Assembly: GCF_021172145.1 (NCBI RefSeq)
Contig: NZ_CP089095.1
Span: 2,046,001-2,110,000, forward strand
Direction of reading: 5' to 3'
Source of the DNA: Flavobacterium cyclinae
GTDB taxonomy: Bacteria; Bacteroidota; Bacteroidia; Flavobacteriales; Flavobacteriaceae
DNA: 64,000 bases
The translations under genes and the position numbers were made by a program. Each line of letters opens with the position of its first letter. Position 1 is the stretch's first letter. The notes beneath the pieces were generated by a model. The model did no database searches. It saw only the letters and a list, made by a program, of their open reading frames with translations, and was not told where the DNA came from. This document shows positions 18,775 to 27,737 of the stretch, one piece after another.

Positions 18775-21700
18775 TTACATATTTCTTCGGTACTGACCAC
18801 CCACCTCGAATAATGCGCTGGTGATTTGCCCTAACGAACACACCTTAGCTGCATCCATTAATTTTTCAAAAATGTTTTGATTTTGAATCGCTGCCTCTTG
18901 AATGATTGAAATTTGATTTTCTACTTCTTTCGCTTTGGCTTGATGTAAATTCTCTAATGTTTGGATTTGGAATTGTTTTTCCTCCTCTGTAGCACGAATT
19001 ACTTCTGCTGGAATCACTGTTGGCGAACCTTTTGAACTTAAGAAGGTATTTACTCCAATAATTGGGAATTCTCCAGTATGTTTCAAAGTTTCGTAATACA
19101 ATGATTCTTCTTGAATTTTACTTCTTTGGTACATGGTTTCCATAGCACCAAGAACTCCTCCTCTTTCTGTGATTCTATCAAATTCAGCTAAAACCGCTTC
19201 TTCAACTAAATCAGTTAATTCTTCAATAATGAACGAACCTTGGATTGGGTTTTCGTTTTTAGCTAAACCTAATTCTTTATTAATAATCAACTGAATTGCC
19301 ATTGCACGACGTACTGATTCTTCTGTTGGAGTCGTAATTGCCTCATCATAAGCATTCGTGTGTAACGAGTTACAGTTATCGTAAATCGCGTACAACGCTT
19401 GTAAAGTCGTACGAATATCATTGAAATCAATCTCTTGCGCGTGTAACGAACGTCCAGACGTTTGAATGTGATATTTCAACATTTGCGCTCTTTCGTTAGC
19501 TCCGTATTTGTTTTTCATGGCTTTTGCCCAAATCTTACGAGCTACACGACCAATTACCGCATATTCAGGATCAATTCCGTTTGAGAAAAAGAACGATAAA
19601 TTCGGACCGAAGTCATTGATATTCATTCCTCTACTTAAATAATATTCCACGTAAGTGAAACCATTCGCTAAAGTAAATGCTAACTGCGTAATTGGATTTG
19701 CTCCAGCTTCGGCAATGTGATAACCTGAAATCGAAACCGAATAAAAGTTACGTACATTTTGTTTGATGAAATATTCTTGAACGTCTCCCATCAAACGCAA
19801 CGCAAATTCTGTTGAGAAAATACAAGTATTTTGTGCTTGGTCTTCTTTTAAAATATCCGCTTGAACCGTTCCACGAACTTGTGCTAACGTCTTCACTTTG
19901 ATATCTTGATACACATCCGCTGGTAACACTTGGTCTCCCGTTACACCTAAAAGCAACAATCCTAAACCATTGTTTCCTTCTGGTAATTCTCCGTTGTATC
20001 TTGGTCTTTCTAAACCTTTATCGTCGTAAAGTTCTTTTTTCTTTTTCTCAACTTCGGCTTCTAAACCGTTTTCTTTGATGTATTTTTCACAGTTTTGGTC
20101 GATAGCAGCATTCATAAAAAATCCTAACAACATGGGTGCTGGACCATTAATTGTCATAGAAACGGATGTCGCTGGGTGACTTAAATCGAAACCAGAGTAT
20201 AATTTCTTAGCATCGTCTAAACAACAAATAGAAACTCCTGCATTACCAATTTTACCATAAATATCAGGTCTGTGGTCTGGGTCATTTCCGTATAACGTTA
20301 CCGAGTCGAATGCTGTAGATAAACGTTTTGCTGGCATTCCCAAAGAAACATAATGGAAACGACGATTGGTTCGTTCTGGACCTCCTTCTCCTGCAAACAT
20401 ACGCGTTGGATCTTCTCCTTCACGTTTGAAAGGATATAATCCAGATGCAAAAGGAAATTCTCCCGGTACGTTCTCTTGTAAATTCCATTTTAAGATATCA
20501 CCCCAAGCTTGGTATTTAGGTAAGGCTACTTTTGGAATTTGTGAATGCGATAACGATTCGGTATGCGTTTCAATTTTGATTTCTTTATCACGAACTTTGA
20601 ACGAATAGACCGGATTTTTGTATTTGTTTACTTTTTCTTCCCAAGTCAATAAAATCTCCCAATTGTATGGGTCTAAATTCATTTTTACTCGGTCGAATTC
20701 TTTCAATAACAATCCTAAGAAATCTTTGTTGCTATCATTTATTTTTAACGAACTTTCAATAATTCCTGCTTTATCAATTTGAGGTAAATTTCCGTTAACT
20801 GATTCAATGGTTTTGAAAATTCCGTATAATTTTTGCGCTACTTCTACTTGTGTTAAAGCAGTTTCGTCATATTTTCTATTGTTTTCTGCAATTTCAGATA
20901 AATAACGAGTTCTGTGAGGCGGAATTACGAAGATTTTCTCACTCATTTCACGCGTAATTTGGAAAGTAGATTTTAAATCCGAACCTGTTTTCTCCACAAT
21001 CTTATCCATGATAGATTTGTAAAGCGTATTCATTCCTGGATCGTTGAATTGCGATGCGATAGTTCCAAAAATTGGCATCTTATCGGTATCTACATCCCAA
21101 AGATTATGATTGCGTTGGTATTGTTTTTTCACATCACGAATTGCATCTAAAGCCCCACGTTTATCAAATTTATTTAATGCTACTAAATCAGCGAAATCCA
21201 ACATATCAATTTTCTCTAACTGCGTTGCAGCACCAAATTCAGGTGTCATTACATATAGAGAAACGTCTGAATGGTCAAGAATTTCAGTATCCGATTGTCC
21301 AATTCCTGAAGTTTCTAAAATGATTAAATCATATTTAGCCGCTTTCAACACTTGAATCGCTTCGGCTACATATTTTGATAAGGCTAAATTCGATTGACGA
21401 GTTGCTAACGAACGCATGTAAACACGAGAATTGTTAATCGCATTCATACGAATTCTATCACCTAACAAAGCACCACCAGTTTTACGTTTTGATGGATCCA
21501 CCGAAATTAATCCGATTGTTTTTTCTGGGAAATCGATTAAAAATCTTCTAACTAATTCGTCTACTAATGAAGATTTTCCAGCACCACCTGTCCCCGTAAT
21601 ACCTAAAACTGGAATTTTAGAAGTTTCGTTTGCGGCGTGAATTTTATCTAACGTTTCTTTCGCAATTTCAGGGAAATTTTCAGCAGCAGAAATTACACGA

Positions 21701-22200
21701 GCAATCGCTCTTGGATTTTTCTCTTCTAAATGTTCCGCTTCTCCATTTAACACATCTCCGACAGGAAAATCTGCTTTTTGAACCAAGTCGTTAATCATGC
21801 CTTGTAATCCCATAGCACGACCATCATCTGGAGAATAAATTTTAGTGATTCCGTAAGCATGTAACTCTTCGATTTCAGAAGGAAGAATTACACCTCCACC
21901 TCCACCAAATATTTTGATATGACCTGCTCCTTTTTCTTTAAGCAAATCGTACATGTATTTGAAATATTCGTTATGACCACCTTGATAAGATGTCATAGCA
22001 ATTGCATTTGCATCTTCCTGAATGGCAGTATTTACTACTTCTTCCACGCTTCTATCATGTCCAAGGTGAATTACCTCAACACCTGTAGCTTGAATAATTC
22101 TACGCATGATATTAATAGCTGCATCATGTCCATCAAAAAGTGACGCTGCGGTCACAATTCTTACTTTATTTTTAGGAATATAAGGAGTTTGTAGTTCCAT
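18775..22200 (-). CDS. icmF: Fused B12-dependent acyl-CoA mutase (IcmF-type)
   Basis: A 1141-residue fusion from ATG 22200 ([20 protein letters not shown]); the open frame runs to 22284 but earlier codons look non-coding. Order: B12-binding domain (about 10-145, cobalt-ligating H25 in FDGHDAAI, glycine run [10 protein letters not shown] near 98), MeaB-like GTPase chaperone (about 195-420, Walker [10 protein letters not shown] at 203-211), and the mutase TIM barrel (about 560-1120, with [17 protein letters not shown]). This order is that of isobutyryl-CoA mutase fused (IcmF), which rearranges branched to linear acyl-CoA using adenosylcobalamin. Exact substrate (isobutyryl-, isovaleryl- or methylmalonyl-CoA) cannot be read reliably. 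Confidence 0.9.
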   Translation of the reverse strand: MELQTPYIPKNKVRIVTAASLFDGHDAAINIMRRIIQATGVEVIHLGHDRSVEEVVNTAIQEDANAIAMTSYQGGHNEYFKYMYDLLKEKGAGHIKIFGGGGGVILPSEIEELHAYGITKIYSPDDGRAMGLQGMINDLVQKADFPVGDVLNGEAEHLEEKNPRAIARVISAAENFPEIAKETLDKIHAANETSKIPVLGITGTGGAGKSSLVDELVRRFLIDFPEKTIGLISVDPSKRKTGGALLGDRIRMNAINNSRVYMRSLATRQSNLALSKYVAEAIQVLKAAKYDLIILETSGIGQSDTEILDHSDVSLYVMTPEFGAATQLEKIDMLDFADLVALNKFDKRGALDAIRDVKKQYQRNHNLWDVDTDKMPIFGTIASQFNDPGMNTLYKSIMDKIVEKTGSDLKSTFQITREMSEKIFVIPPHRTRYLSEIAENNRKYDETALTQVEVAQKLYGIFKTIESVNGNLPQIDKAGIIESSLKINDSNKDFLGLLLKEFDRVKMNLDPYNWEILLTWEEKVNKYKNPVYSFKVRDKEIKIETHTESLSHSQIPKVALPKYQAWGDILKWNLQENVPGEFPFASGLYPFKREGEDPTRMFAGEGGPERTNRRFHYVSLGMPAKRLSTAFDSVTLYGNDPDHRPDIYGKIGNAGVSICCLDDAKKLYSGFDLSHPATSVSMTINGPAPMLLGFFMNAAIDQNCEKYIKENGLEAEVEKKKKELYDDKGLERPRYNGELPEGNNGLGLLLLGVTGDQVLPADVYQDIKVKTLAQVRGTVQADILKEDQAQNTCIFSTEFALRLMGDVQEYFIKQNVRNFYSVSISGYHIAEAGANPITQLAFTLANGFTYVEYYLSRGMNINDFGPNLSFFFSNGIDPEYAVIGRVARKIWAKAMKNKYGANERAQMLKYHIQTSGRSLHAQEIDFNDIRTTLQALYAIYDNCNSLHTNAYDEAITTPTEESVRRAMAIQLIINKELGLAKNENPIQGSFIIEELTDLVEEAVLAEFDRITERGGVLGAMETMYQRSKIQEESLYYETLKHTGEFPIIGVNTFLSSKGSPTVIPAEVIRATEEEKQFQIQTLENLHQAKAKEVENQISIIQEAAIQNQNIFEKLMDAAKVCSLGQITSALFEVGGQYRRNM

Positions 22201-22294
22201 ATGTAATTTTTGTTCATTTTTGAGGGTGCAATTTACGAATTTAATAATTTTATTCCCCTCAAATTTTATATAAAATTCAGTCAAAAATTGGCAC

Positions 22295-22302
22295 TATCTT
22301 TG
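22295..22302 (+). promoter_or_regulatory. -7 box for the DUF4197 gene
   Basis: TATCTTTG matches TAnnTTTG and lies 27 nt before the ATG at 22329. No convincing -33 TTG at the standard distance. Confidence 0.5.
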
Positions 22303-22328
22303 TAAAACAGTAAGTAAAATATAAAAAA

Positions 22329-23039
22329 ATGAAAAAAATCTTTCTTAGCCTAGCCGTTTTCAGTTTATTTAGTTGTGCTGAAATGCAACAAGTATTAGAT
22401 CAATTACCTCAAGGAACAACCGGAATTAGCCAAATTGAAATTGGTAATGGTTTAAAAGAAGCTTTAAACAATGGAATATCCAAACAAGTATCAAAATTAA
22501 CTGCAACAGATGGTTTCTTTAAAAATGAAGCCGTTAAAATTTTATTACCTCAAGAATTACAAGTGGTTGATAAAAAATTACGTCAGATAGGCATGAGCAA
22601 ATTAGCCGATGAAGGATTGAAAGTCTTAAATCGTGCTGCAGAAGACGCGGTTAAAGAAGCTACTCCTATTTTTGTAGATGCTGTTAAACAAATGACATTC
22701 AATGATGCGAAAAACATTTTGATGGGGAACGAAAACTCAGCTACTACATATTTGCAAAATACAACCTCAAATGCATTATACATAAAATTCAACCCAGTGA
22801 TAAAAAATTCATTTGCCAAAGTTGGTGCTGATAAAGTTTGGAATAATATAATTACAAAATACAATTCTATTCCGTTAGTTACTAAAGTAAATCCTGATTT
22901 AACCGATTACACTACTAACAAAGCTATGGAAGGTGTTTTTAAAATGATTGCGGTTGAAGAAAAGGAAATTCGTAACAACCTAAACGCTAGAAGTTCCGAT
23001 TTATTAAAACGAGTTTTTGCTTTACAAGACAAAAAATAA
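22329..23039 (+). CDS. DUF4197 lipoprotein
   Basis: 236 residues; N-terminal signal with lipobox LFSC (C16). The mature helical body has the DUF4197 pattern: EIGNGLKEALNNGISKQV, FFKNEAVKILLPQELQ, then AAEDAVKEATPIFVDAVKQMTFNDAKNIL-like segment and the C-terminal ALDGMF-like KAMEGVFKMIAVEE. Family members are conserved in Bacteroidota and proteobacteria without a known function. It stands alone, divergent from icmF. Confidence 0.88.
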   Translation: MKKIFLSLAVFSLFSCAEMQQVLDQLPQGTTGISQIEIGNGLKEALNNGISKQVSKLTATDGFFKNEAVKILLPQELQVVDKKLRQIGMSKLADEGLKVLNRAAEDAVKEATPIFVDAVKQMTFNDAKNILMGNENSATTYLQNTTSNALYIKFNPVIKNSFAKVGADKVWNNIITKYNSIPLVTKVNPDLTDYTTNKAMEGVFKMIAVEEKEIRNNLNARSSDLLKRVFALQDKK

Positions 23040-23205
23040 TAAAAAACGGATTATACTTTTATAGAAAAAACGTTTTCGTAAAATTTTAATAATCAATAAC
23101 ATAAGTATAACATTACCTTAACATAAGAATTCAAAAAAAGGTAAGACATTTGCAAAGTAATAAGAGAATGTTTCTCATTTAGTTAGGGTTAGTTTAGAAA
23201 AAATC

Positions 23206-23231
23206 ACTCCGATGCAAATCGGAGTTTTTTT
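23206..23231 (+). terminator. Terminator after DUF4197 or a small RNA
   Basis: ACTCCGAT (206-213), loop GCAA, ATCGGAGT (218-225), then seven T. It lies about 165 bp after the DUF4197 stop, further than usual, leaving room for a separate short transcript. Confidence 0.8.
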
Positions 23232-23238
23232 GTATAAA

Positions 23239-23262
23239 AAAGACCGATTTGCATCGGTCTTT
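23239..23262 (-). terminator. Terminator after the FKBP-like gene
   Basis: AAAGACCGAT (239-248) / ATCGGTCTTT (253-262), loop TTGC, T run on the minus strand. Its core CCGATTTGCATCGG is the exact reverse complement of the core of the hairpin 23209-23222. Confidence 0.8.
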
Positions 23263-23268
23263 GAAATT

Positions 23269-24180
23269 TTATCTACATTCAGGAGTAAGATGTACCTTTA
23301 TACCTGTGGAATTACACAAAGGTATATTAGCAAAATCATAATATTGAACCGGATCAGTACCAGGAATTTCTCTTTCTTTTTTTGTTAACACACCATCTGC
23401 ATCATCATCAACATCAATATAATCTGGACGGCCATCTCCATCAGTATCTATAGCATCTTCATCAAAATCAGGTCCGTATTCATACATAGACAAAATACCA
23501 TCACGATCATGATCTCTTCTTCTTAAATTATATAATTTAAAATTAAAAATGAGTGGCGAATAAGAAGGAATTGAAGAAAAACCTGAGCTAAAATAAGCTA
23601 ATCCAGAAGGAAGAAACATAACCCCAGCACCAAAATCATTGAAAGATAAACTACCATCGGTCATAGAAGTAAAAGTTCCTATTTTAAAAAGTGGCATTAT
23701 ATGAGCCCAACCTCTAATAACTTCATCTAAAGACAACCATATTGGGCTTTGTTTACTATCAAAAACTGTTTGTGTATATGTATCCACATTATCAACCGTT
23801 GTTTTTGAAAAACTAAAACCTTTATATGATACAAAAGAAGAATCAACTCGGGTAATATTTTCACCAGAACCTTCTCTTAAGTTCAAATAATAAACTTTAT
23901 ACGTTATATCATGCAAATCAACCTCTTTAAAAGTTAATTCAGGCATTGCAGAAATTGGGGTTTGAGTACCGCCATCTGGAATTTGTGTAAAAGTTGTATT
24001 GTAATCGGCATCAACTGTTACATAATGTGTATCTAAAAAATCTTCAATCTCAGCTATATCTTCTGCATAAACTTCATCATAAGGCCTATCAGGAGTTAAA
24101 GAAACACTATCCTCATTTTGACATGAAATCAAACTCGTTAAAAACCCTAAAGCAAATACAATTTTATAAAAACTCTTCAT
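23269..24180 (-). CDS. FKBP-like lipoprotein with calcium-binding repeats
   Basis: From ATG 24180 (MKSFYKIVFALGFLTSLISC, C20 lipobox) the protein has 303 residues. The middle (about 90-220: VYYLNLREGSGENITRVDSSFVSYKGFSF, then IRGWAHIMPLFKIGT and AYFSSG) follows the FKBP peptidyl-prolyl isomerase fold. The C-terminal stretch DHDRDGILS, DTDGDGRPDYIDVDDDADGV carries Asp-rich loops like EF-hand/thrombospondin type 3 calcium sites. Possible role: outer-surface folding factor. The catalytic pocket was not checked residue by residue. Confidence 0.75.
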   Translation of the reverse strand: MKSFYKIVFALGFLTSLISCQNEDSVSLTPDRPYDEVYAEDIAEIEDFLDTHYVTVDADYNTTFTQIPDGGTQTPISAMPELTFKEVDLHDITYKVYYLNLREGSGENITRVDSSFVSYKGFSFSKTTVDNVDTYTQTVFDSKQSPIWLSLDEVIRGWAHIMPLFKIGTFTSMTDGSLSFNDFGAGVMFLPSGLAYFSSGFSSIPSYSPLIFNFKLYNLRRRDHDRDGILSMYEYGPDFDEDAIDTDGDGRPDYIDVDDDADGVLTKKEREIPGTDPVQYYDFANIPLCNSTGIKVHLTPECR

Positions 24181-24258
24181 TATGTTATTTTTTTGTGCGC
24201 AAGATACAATTTTCATTTATTTTTGTAGAAATATTAACATGGTTTTTTGAATTATATT

Positions 24259-24648
24259 ATGCGAATTGATAAACTTTTATGGTGCTTGCGATATTACAAA
24301 ACTCGAAGTATTGCAGCAGAGGCAGTTAAAAAAGGTCATGTTACCGTTAATGGTCAAGTAGCAAAAGCATCTAGAGAGATATTCCCAATAGATAAAATTA
24401 CACTTAGAAAAGACCAAATCAACTACAAATTAACGATTTTAGATATTCCTCAAAATCGATTAGGAGCAAAACTTGTTGATATGTATCGAAAAGACGAAAC
24501 TCCAAAAGAAGCATTTGAGCATTTAGAATTATTGAAGTTGTCAAAAGAACACTATCGTGCACATGGAACAGGTCGTCCTACAAAAAAAGAACGAAGAGAT
24601 ATCGACGACTATTTAGATGACAATCTTGAAACCGAAGAATTTGAATAA
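24259..24648 (+). CDS. RNA-binding S4 domain protein (Hsp15-like)
   Basis: 129 residues from ATG 24259 (MRIDKLLWCLRYYKTRSIAAEAVKKGHV). The S4 domain fills residues 1-60 with VTVNGQVAKASREI; the C-terminal basic tail HGTGRPTKKERRDIDDYL is as in Hsp15, which binds free 50S subunits carrying nascent chain. A -7 box TATTTTTG is at 24218. The stop overlaps nothing and the next gene starts 1 nt later, so they are co-transcribed. Confidence 0.88.
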   Translation: MRIDKLLWCLRYYKTRSIAAEAVKKGHVTVNGQVAKASREIFPIDKITLRKDQINYKLTILDIPQNRLGAKLVDMYRKDETPKEAFEHLELLKLSKEHYRAHGTGRPTKKERRDIDDYLDDNLETEEFE

Positions 24649-24649
24649 A

Positions 24650-25216
24650 ATGAATTACTGGGAAGAACGCTATAAAAAAGGAGAAACGGGTTGGGATACA
24701 GGAACAATTACAACGCCATTAAAAGAATACATCGACCAATTAACCGACAAAAATCTTAAAATTTTAATTCCAGGTGCCGGAAATGGTTATGAATTTGACT
24801 ATTTAGTTGAAAATGGATTTCAAAATGTATACGTGATTGATATTGCCGAAACCCCTTTACGTAACATCAAATCGAGAAAACCTGAATTTGCATCACATTT
24901 GATTCATTCTGATTTTTTTGCTTTAGAAAATACTTTCGATTTAATCTTAGAACAAACGTTTTTCTGTGCTTTACCGCCAAAAATGCGCCTACAATATGTT
25001 GAAAAAATGGCTTCGCTTTTAAATCCTAATGGAAAATTAGCAGGACTATTATTTGATTTTCCTTTAACAGCTGAAGGTCCCCCATTTGGAGGTTCTGTAA
25101 CCGAATATTTGAATCTGTTTTCAGACAAATTCAACATAAAAACACTAGAAAAAGCATATAATTCGATTAAGCCACGAGAAAATAAGGAACTCTTTTTTAT
25201 CTTTGAGGTCAAATAA
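24650..25216 (+). CDS. SAM-dependent methyltransferase (TPMT-like)
   Basis: 188 residues from ATG 24650 (MNYWEERYKKGETGWDTG). W-x-x-R-Y-x-x-G-x-T-G-W-D is the opening of the thiopurine S-methyltransferase family; the SAM loop is ILIPGAGNGYEFDYL, and the late motif EQTFFCALPP also matches. Substrate unknown; family members methylate thiols, thiocyanate or chalcogens. Open codons from 24617 overlap the S4 gene and are not needed. Next gene follows after 8 nt. Confidence 0.82.
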   Translation: MNYWEERYKKGETGWDTGTITTPLKEYIDQLTDKNLKILIPGAGNGYEFDYLVENGFQNVYVIDIAETPLRNIKSRKPEFASHLIHSDFFALENTFDLILEQTFFCALPPKMRLQYVEKMASLLNPNGKLAGLLFDFPLTAEGPPFGGSVTEYLNLFSDKFNIKTLEKAYNSIKPRENKELFFIFEVK

Positions 25217-25224
25217 CAACACAC

Positions 25225-25719
25225 ATGGAAAATATTATTTTAACACACGAAGAAATCAAACACAAAACCAAACGAATTGCTTACCAAATTTTCGAAACAT
25301 TCGTAAATGAAGAGGAAGTAATTTTAGCAGGAATTGCTAATAACGGGTATATTTTTGCCCAAAAAGTTGCTGCAGAACTAGCTTTGATATCGGATTTAAA
25401 AATAACACTTTGTGAAGTTAAAATAAACAAACAAAATCCTCAAGAATCAATAAACACTTCAATACCTAGTGAATATTATAAAAATAAAGGATTAGTACTT
25501 ATTGATGATGTTCTTAATTCAGGAACTACCTTAATTTATGGCGTAAAACACTTTTTAGAAGTTCCTTTAAGCAAATTTAAAACTGCTGTTTTAGTAGATA
25601 GAAATCATAAAAAATATCCAGTAAAAGCTGATTTTAAAGGATTATCATTATCGACTTCCTTACAAGAACACATTCAAGTTGTTTTTGAAGAAAATAATTC
25701 GTTTGCTTATCTAAATTAA
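25225..25719 (+). CDS. Phosphoribosyltransferase (PyrR-like)
   Basis: 164 residues with the PRPP-binding motif LVLIDDVLNSGTTLIYGV near residue 91 and the loop IANNGYIFA. Length and layout resemble PyrR, the bifunctional pyr operon regulator and uracil phosphoribosyltransferase, but no pyrimidine operon is adjacent. Leader shows AACAACACAC directly before the ATG. The 3' end overlaps the convergent aroK by 9 nt. Confidence 0.82.
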   Translation: MENIILTHEEIKHKTKRIAYQIFETFVNEEEVILAGIANNGYIFAQKVAAELALISDLKITLCEVKINKQNPQESINTSIPSEYYKNKGLVLIDDVLNSGTTLIYGVKHFLEVPLSKFKTAVLVDRNHKKYPVKADFKGLSLSTSLQEHIQVVFEENNSFAYLN

Positions 25720-26226
25720 AAGTGCTTTAATTTCATTTGAAATTTGTTCAACAGATTTATCATCATTATTTACTATTTTATTGGCTTGATGATAATAAAA
25801 ATTTCTATCAAATAAATGCTTGTTGATAAAATCCTTTAAAGTAACCTCATCTTGATTATGAAGTAAAGGGCGTTTAGCTTTTTCTTTAATTAATCGACTT
25901 ACCAATGTATCAACAGACGCTTTTAAATAAACAGAAAAAACGCCTTCTTGAAGTAATAACTCATGATTGTTGTAATAACATGGAGTTCCTCCGCCTAAAC
26001 TTAGAATAAAAGGTTCTTTTTTATCTAAAAACTTTTTCAATATTTCATTTTCTTTTTTGCGAAAATAGATTTCACCTCTAGTTTGAAACAATTCAGTAAT
26101 TGATTTTTGAGTTTCTTTTTCAATCTCTTGATCCAAATCATAGAACGGAATTTGAAGGCTTTCAGCTAAAAAAGCCCCTATTACCGACTTACCACACCCC
26201 ATGTAACCTAATAAAACTATTTTCAT
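25711..26226 (-). CDS. aroK: Shikimate kinase
   Basis: Phosphorylates shikimate at O3 in aromatic amino-acid synthesis. 171 residues: P-loop GYMGCGKSVIG at the N-terminus, shikimate-binding FYDLDQEIEKETQKSI and RGEIYFRKKE, LSLGGGTPCY, and the lid arginines in AKRPLLHNQ. Everything needed for activity is visible. Single-gene unit, convergent with the phosphoribosyltransferase. Confidence 0.95.
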   Translation of the reverse strand: MKIVLLGYMGCGKSVIGAFLAESLQIPFYDLDQEIEKETQKSITELFQTRGEIYFRKKENEILKKFLDKKEPFILSLGGGTPCYYNNHELLLQEGVFSVYLKASVDTLVSRLIKEKAKRPLLHNQDEVTLKDFINKHLFDRNFYYHQANKIVNNDDKSVEQISNEIKALLI

Positions 26227-26301
26227 AAATAAATAATACCCTATAAATTAAAGGGTTAAGAAATTAATTGTAAAAAAAGACAAATTTATAAGAAAATCCC
26301 A

Positions 26302-26331
26302 TTGCAAAATAAATAAATGTTTTTATATTTG
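26302..26331 (+). promoter_or_regulatory. Promoter of the tRNA cluster
   Basis: TTG (26302-26304), 19-nt spacer, TATATTTG (26324-26331): a near-perfect Bacteroidota housekeeping promoter. It sits 25 bp before the first tRNA. Confidence 0.8.
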
Positions 26332-26355
26332 CACCCGCATTCAAGGAAATAAAAT

Positions 26356-26428
26356 GACTTGGTAGCTCAGCTGGTAGAGCACATCACTTTTAATGATGGG
26401 GTCCTGGGTTCGAATCCCAGCCAGGTCA
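26356..26428 (+). tRNA. tRNA-Lys (UUU), copy 1
   Basis: 73 nt; acceptor GACTTGG pairs with CCAGGTC; anticodon loop CTTTTAA with anticodon TTT; T arm CTGGG-TTCGAAT-CCCAG. CCA is not encoded. Confidence 0.97.
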
Positions 26429-26457
26429 CTATATAAAACTTATTTCTTGAACGCACC

Positions 26458-26530
26458 GACTTGGTAGCTCAGCTGGTAGAGCACATCACTTTTAATGATG
26501 GGGTCCTGGGTTCGAATCCCAGCCAGGTCA
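26458..26530 (+). tRNA. tRNA-Lys (UUU), copy 2
   Basis: Sequence identical to copy 1, separated by 29 nt, so a tandem duplication. Same anticodon TTT. CCA not encoded. Confidence 0.97.
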
Positions 26531-26541
26531 CAGAAAATCTT

Positions 26542-26574
26542 AAAGACGTTGCATTGCAACGTCTTTGTTTTTTA
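26542..26574 (+). terminator. Hairpin between tRNA-Lys and tRNA-Leu
   Basis: Perfect 11-base arms AAAGACGTTGC (542-552) / GCAACGTCTTT (556-566), 3-nt loop, then GTTTTTTT-like tract. It looks like an intrinsic terminator yet ends one base before tRNA-Leu begins at 26576, so the Leu gene would need read-through or its own promoter. Confidence 0.7.
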
Positions 26575-26575
26575 T

Positions 26576-26658
26576 GGCCAAGTGGAGAAACGGTAGACTC
26601 GCCATCTTGAGGGGGTGGTGCTCGTAAGGGCGTGAGGGTTCAAATCCCTCCTTGGTCA
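26576..26658 (+). tRNA. tRNA-Leu (GAG)
   Basis: 83 nt class II tRNA: acceptor GGCCAAG/CTTGGTC, D arm GAG/CTC, anticodon stem CCATC/GGTGG with loop TTGAGGG (anticodon GAG), long variable arm GCTC-GTAA-GGGC, T arm GAGGG/CCCTC. CCA not encoded. Confidence 0.95.
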
Positions 26659-26734
26659 CTAATTTAATCTTTCCTTACTAGTTTTGTTTAAGATATTTTA
26701 TTAAATATTAAACATTTTTTGTTGAAATTATTTT

Positions 26735-26769
26735 TTTGTTTACTTTTTTTATTATTTTTGTTAAACAAA
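26735..26769 (+). promoter_or_regulatory. Promoter/operator of the B12-MerR gene
   Basis: TTTGTTTACT (26735-26744), -7 box TATTTTTG (26753-26760) and GTTAAACAAA (26760-26769). The half sites are the same as those before crtI (with one indel-like change on the left), so the regulator probably controls itself. Confidence 0.65.
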
Positions 26770-26781
26770 AGGAAATGAGAA

Positions 26782-27681
26782 ATGAACAACGTCAAAAATG
26801 TTTTCAGTATTAAAGATTTAGAAAATCTTTCAGGAATTAAAGCTCACACCATTCGAATTTGGGAAAAAAGATATAATGTTTTAGAACCTATGCGTTCTGA
26901 TACTAATATCCGATCTTATGATATTAAGAATTTACAAAAATTATTAAATATCGTTTTACTCCATAATTACGGATACAAGATTTCTAAAATTGGAACATTA
27001 ACACAAGATCAAATAAACCAACTTGCCAACGATATTATATCTGAAAAAAGTGCAAAAAATCATGCTATTAGCACTTTCAAGATGGCGATGATGAATTTCG
27101 ATCAATCGTTGTTTTTCAATACTTACAATCAATTATTGAGTGAGAAATCATTTCGTGAAGTATTTTATACTGTTTTTATCCCATTAATGCAAGAAATAGG
27201 ATTTCTTTGGCAAACTGAAACCATTTCACCAGCACACGAACATTTTATTAGTTATTTAATTAAACAAAAACTTTTAATTAATACCGAAAAAGTTCAGATA
27301 TTAGAACCTACAAGAACAGATAAAGTTTTTGTATTGTTTTTGCCTTTAAATGAAGTTCACGAACTAGGATTAATGTATTTAAATTATGAAATCTTACTAA
27401 AAGGATATCAAACCATTTACTTAGGAGAAAGTATCCCAACCGATAGTTTATTAGATTTGATTAATTCCTACGAAAAAATATCCTTTGTTAGTTACCTAAC
27501 TGTTGAGCCTAATCAGGATGAAATAGACAATTATATGATTGACATTCAAGCTAAGTTAATTGAAAAAACCAATCATGAACTGCTATTATTAGGCAGAATG
27601 ACACAGTCTATTTCATCTAAAGTCATCAAAAAGAACGTACGTATATTTAATAGTATAGAAGAACTTTCAAATACCTTATAA
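26782..27681 (+). CDS. MerR regulator with B12-binding photosensor motifs (CarH/LitR-like)
   Basis: 299 residues. N-terminal MerR winged helix (about 6-75: FSIKDLENLSGIKAHTIRIW, then EKRYNVLEPMRSDTNIRSY). The C-terminal part has the two marks of adenosylcobalamin light sensors: W143-x9-E153-H154 (LWQTETISPAHEHF) and ExHxxG with H193 (EVHELG), followed by YLGESIP. In CarH, AdoCbl promotes tetramerisation and repression in the dark and light breaks the complex. The gene stands directly before crtI-crtB-crtZ and both promoters share inverted half sites. The late GG-type B12 motif is poorly conserved, so ligand binding is likely but not certain. Confidence 0.85.
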   Translation: MNNVKNVFSIKDLENLSGIKAHTIRIWEKRYNVLEPMRSDTNIRSYDIKNLQKLLNIVLLHNYGYKISKIGTLTQDQINQLANDIISEKSAKNHAISTFKMAMMNFDQSLFFNTYNQLLSEKSFREVFYTVFIPLMQEIGFLWQTETISPAHEHFISYLIKQKLLINTEKVQILEPTRTDKVFVLFLPLNEVHELGLMYLNYEILLKGYQTIYLGESIPTDSLLDLINSYEKISFVSYLTVEPNQDEIDNYMIDIQAKLIEKTNHELLLLGRMTQSISSKVIKKNVRIFNSIEELSNTL

Positions 27682-27691
27682 AAAGTTTGCT

Positions 27692-27725
27692 TTTGTTTAA
27701 CTTTTTATTATCTTTGTTAAACAAA
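27692..27725 (+). promoter_or_regulatory. Promoter/operator of the carotenoid operon
   Basis: Perfect inverted repeat TTTGTTTAAC (27692-27701) - 14 nt - GTTAAACAAA (27716-27725), with the -7 box TATCTTTG (27709-27716) between and touching the right half site. A protein bound there would block RNA polymerase. Confidence 0.75.
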
Positions 27726-27737
27726 AATATTAAAATA

